DNA of 8,668 nt from an uncultured Candidatus Melainabacteria bacterium (GTDB taxonomy: Bacteria; Cyanobacteriota; Vampirovibrionia; Gastranaerophilales; Gastranaerophilaceae). Under the pieces are notes generated by a model. The model was not told the DNA's origin and did not search any database. It saw nothing but the letters and a program-made list of their open reading frames with translations. The stretch spans positions 1 to 8,668 of the forward strand of contig CAKURN010000053.1 of the NCBI GenBank assembly GCA_934675695.1, given 5' to 3'. This document shows, piece by piece, positions 6,909-8,668 of this stretch (positions within the stretch are counted from its first letter, which is position 1; each line of letters opens with the position of its first letter). Made by a program: the position numbers and the translations under genes.

Positions 6909-8426
6909 ATGAAGTGCTTGGTAACAGATTATTTTGAAGAAACAGTCAATAAATTTGCTGATAAAATAGCTTTCGTTGATAAAAGTCGTGAGATAACTTT
7001 TACTGAGTTAAAAGACGAAGCTTTAAAAATAGCGACCGCCTTAATTCAAGAAAAATGCTTTAAAAAACCAGTTATGGTTTATATGGATAAAGGCATTGAT
7101 TGTGTTACGTCATTTTTAGGTATAGCGTATAGTGGTTGTTTTTATTCGCCTATTGATACTACTATGCCTGAATCTCGCATTGCTAAAATTGTTGATACAT
7201 TACAGCCAGCAGTAATTATTACCCATGACGCTGATAAAGATAGTGTCAAGTCATGGGCATCAAAAGCAAGGATAATTTCATTTGAAGAAATTATGGATAC
7301 GGTTGTTGCTAAGGAAAAAATAGTTGAAAATGTAACAGAAAGAATAGCAGATACTGATATTTTGTATGCATTATTTACATCTGGTTCAACTGGCATCCCT
7401 AAAGGTGTACTTATTAATCATCGTAATGTCGCTGATTATGTAAATTGGATTATAGGTACTTATAATATAGATGATAACACAGTTATTGCTAATGAAGCGT
7501 CGTTTTATTTTGATTTATCAGTTCAGGATATTTATTTAAGTATATTTGCTGGTGCAAAAACTATTATTATAAGGAAAAAGTTGTTTTCAGCACCAGTGCG
7601 GGTATGGAAAATATTGGAAGAATATGGAGTTAACACTTTTTGGTGGGTACCATCTATGTTATGCTTATTTGCTAATATGGATATACTTTCGCATGTTAAA
7701 AAATTACCATTAAAGGAAGTATTTTTCTGTGGGGAAGTAATGCCGGTTAAACAGTTAAATTATTGGCGTAAATATTATCCGAAAACTAAATTTGTCAATC
7801 TTTATGGACCAACAGAATGTACAGTTGCTTGTACCTATTTTGATGTTGAGCGCGATTTTGCAGATGATGATATATTGCCGATAGGAAAACCATTTAAGAA
7901 TGTGGATGCCATGATTGTAGATGAAAATGACAAACTTATAACGGAACCAGGCAGGGAAGGTGAATTATGTATTCGAGGAACGACTGTAGGTGCTGGATAT
8001 TTTCGGAATCCTGAAAAAACAGCACAGGCATTTATTCAAAATCCTACGCATAATGATTATCCAGAAATTGTTTATCGTACAGGTGATTTGGTAACTTATA
8101 ATGAACATTACGAACTAATGTATGTGGGAAGAATAGACTTTCAAATAAAACGCCATGGTTACAGAATAGAACTTGGTGAAATTGAAGCAGCGGCATCATC
8201 AATTGTTGAAATAGAATATAATTGCTGTATTTTTGATAAAGAGACTCAAGATTTGGTATTTATATATAAAGGAAATATCGAACCAGATACAGTTAAGGCT
8301 AAATTGACTGATAAATTGCAGAGTTATATGGTACCAACGGTGTACCATAAAAGGGAAAATATGTTGTTTAACCTTAATGGGAAAATTGACCGTAAAGCTT
8401 TGGGAAAAGAGTATGGTGTAAATTAA
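6909..8426 (+). CDS. DltA-like D-alanine:carrier-protein ligase (amino acid adenylation enzyme)
   Basis: This 505-residue stand-alone ANL-superfamily enzyme matches DltA in length. It should adenylate an amino acid with ATP and load it on a carrier protein in the cytoplasm. Core motifs are in order: 'LFTSGSTGIPKG' (155-166), 'FDLSVQD' (201-207), 'NLYGPTE' (297-303), 'GELCIRG' (351-357), 'YRTGDL' (389-394), 'GRIDFQIKRHGYRIELGEIE' (407-426) and 'NGKIDRK' (490-496, catalytic Lys492). D202 in FDLS is the amino-group ligand of amino-acid adenylation domains. C274 and V306 lie 72 and then 32 residues further on, the same spacing as D197, C269 and V301 that I recall for the Bacillus cereus DltA pocket, which favours D-alanine. 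No condensation, carrier or thioesterase domain is attached. The carrier gene just upstream is the probable acceptor. Teichoic-acid partners DltB and DltD are not in the window, so the final acceptor is probably the locus glycan (inference). Confidence 0.87.
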   Translation: MKCLVTDYFEETVNKFADKIAFVDKSREITFTELKDEALKIATALIQEKCFKKPVMVYMDKGIDCVTSFLGIAYSGCFYSPIDTTMPESRIAKIVDTLQPAVIITHDADKDSVKSWASKARIISFEEIMDTVVAKEKIVENVTERIADTDILYALFTSGSTGIPKGVLINHRNVADYVNWIIGTYNIDDNTVIANEASFYFDLSVQDIYLSIFAGAKTIIIRKKLFSAPVRVWKILEEYGVNTFWWVPSMLCLFANMDILSHVKKLPLKEVFFCGEVMPVKQLNYWRKYYPKTKFVNLYGPTECTVACTYFDVERDFADDDILPIGKPFKNVDAMIVDENDKLITEPGREGELCIRGTTVGAGYFRNPEKTAQAFIQNPTHNDYPEIVYRTGDLVTYNEHYELMYVGRIDFQIKRHGYRIELGEIEAAASSIVEIEYNCCIFDKETQDLVFIYKGNIEPDTVKAKLTDKLQSYMVPTVYHKRENMLFNLNGKIDRKALGKEYGVN

Positions 8427-8469
8427 TATATATAATAAATTCTGTTTGTAAAATGGTGTTGATGAAAAT

Positions 8470-8505
8470 TGAAAGCAAAAGAGGCTGTCACCAAAGTGAC
8501 AGCCT
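8470..8505 (-). terminator. Rho-independent terminator of the minus-strand gene
   Basis: AGGCTGTCAC (8482-8491) and GTGACAGCCT (8496-8505) form a perfect 10-bp stem with a CAAA loop. Read on the minus strand, the stem is followed by a T-rich run (CTTTTGCTTTC, 8481-8471), the form of an intrinsic terminator, 24 bases past the stop of the minus-strand gene. On the + strand the stem is followed by TTGAAAGATG, so it is a weaker stop for the operon. No separate + strand terminator is visible in 8427-8481. Confidence 0.85.
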
Positions 8506-8528
8506 TGAAAGATGCAAATATTTTACTG

Positions 8529-8668
8529 TTATAAGGAAAGACCATTTTCCTTAGCAATGCGCTGGACTTCCTCGATTGAGGTGTTTGTTGCTTTAGCAAT
8601 ATCTGAATAAGGCATACGCATTGAAATAAGATTTTTTATGAAGGCAATGGTTGCGCTCATACGACCTT
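8529..8668 (-). CDS. C-terminal end of a probable Rpn/PD-(D/E)XK-type putative transposase protein (partial)
   Basis: An open minus-strand frame enters from the right edge and ends with TAA at 8531-8529, giving 45 residues. The tail reads 'IAFIKNLISMRMPYSDIAKA' then 'TNTSIEEVQRIAKENGLSL'. A predicted short helix-turn-helix-like 'mpysdIAkaTntsieeVqrIa' end is typical of Rpn family recombination-promoting nuclease/putative transposase proteins, which are abundant in Negativicutes and other Bacillota. The nuclease core lies outside the window, so the family call is tentative; another small helix-turn-helix protein is possible. By hand count its G+C is 54 of 138 bases (39%), higher than sampled lines of the operon. 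It faces the polysaccharide operon tail to tail, has its own terminator, and probably marks the end of the locus. Confidence 0.55.
   Translation of the reverse strand, partial: GRMSATIAFIKNLISMRMPYSDIAKATNTSIEEVQRIAKENGLSL

Noticed and set aside
7142..7396. Antisense open frame within the ligase gene
   Set aside because: It is a Ser/Ile-rich translation opposite conserved adenylation motifs, with no independent evidence.
6643..8426. Part of a standard dlt (teichoic acid D-alanylation) operon
   Set aside because: No DltB (MBOAT) or DltD gene follows, gene order is carrier before ligase, and the pair is coupled to a flippase.
8453..8554. 33-codon + strand open frame after the ligase
   Set aside because: It runs through the terminator stem and into the end of the convergent gene, and its product shows no family resemblance. 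Its start is recorded only as a possible remnant.

Overview
The window is AT-rich (sample lines counted by hand give about 27-36% G+C) and reads as the distal part of a surface-polysaccharide (O-antigen or capsule) locus. Low G+C, good Shine-Dalgarno sites, some TTG starts and the protein styles suggest a low-GC Bacillota. A Negativicute such as a Megamonas or Selenomonas relative is possible, but that is inference with low confidence.

Layout: the left edge carries the last codons of a hexapeptide-repeat acyltransferase. Next, all on the + strand and tightly packed, come a polysaccharide pyruvyl transferase family protein (163-1263), a membrane acyltransferase-3 gene broken in frame at a run of seven G (1272-2302), a fusion of an FrhB-type iron-sulfur/flavin oxidoreductase with a complete hexapeptide acyltransferase (2354-4183), an aldo/keto reductase (4200-5099), a Wzx-type flippase (5096-6646), a small carrier protein (6643-6864) and a DltA-like D-alanine-activating ligase (6909-8426). 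The operon ends about 100 bases before a convergent minus-strand gene. Only the 3' end of that gene is present (8529-8668); it resembles the tail of Rpn/PD-(D/E)XK putative transposases and has its own terminator at about 8470-8505.

No glycosyltransferase, polymerase or sugar-nucleotide gene lies in the window. What is present is almost entirely decoration and export: O-acylation (three acyltransferase units), possible pyruvylation, two redox enzymes, an aminoacyl-activation pair (ligase plus carrier), and the flippase that would move the finished lipid-linked unit across the membrane. My reading is a glycan-tailoring cassette in which a sugar is oxidised or reduced, acylated, and perhaps given a D-alanyl group.

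Points most worth following: (1) the G7 tract in the acyltransferase-3 gene, a candidate on/off switch or frameshift site; (2) the oxidoreductase-acyltransferase fusion; (3) DltA-like and carrier genes without DltB or DltD nearby; (4) an aldo/keto reductase whose catalytic lysine position is arginine.
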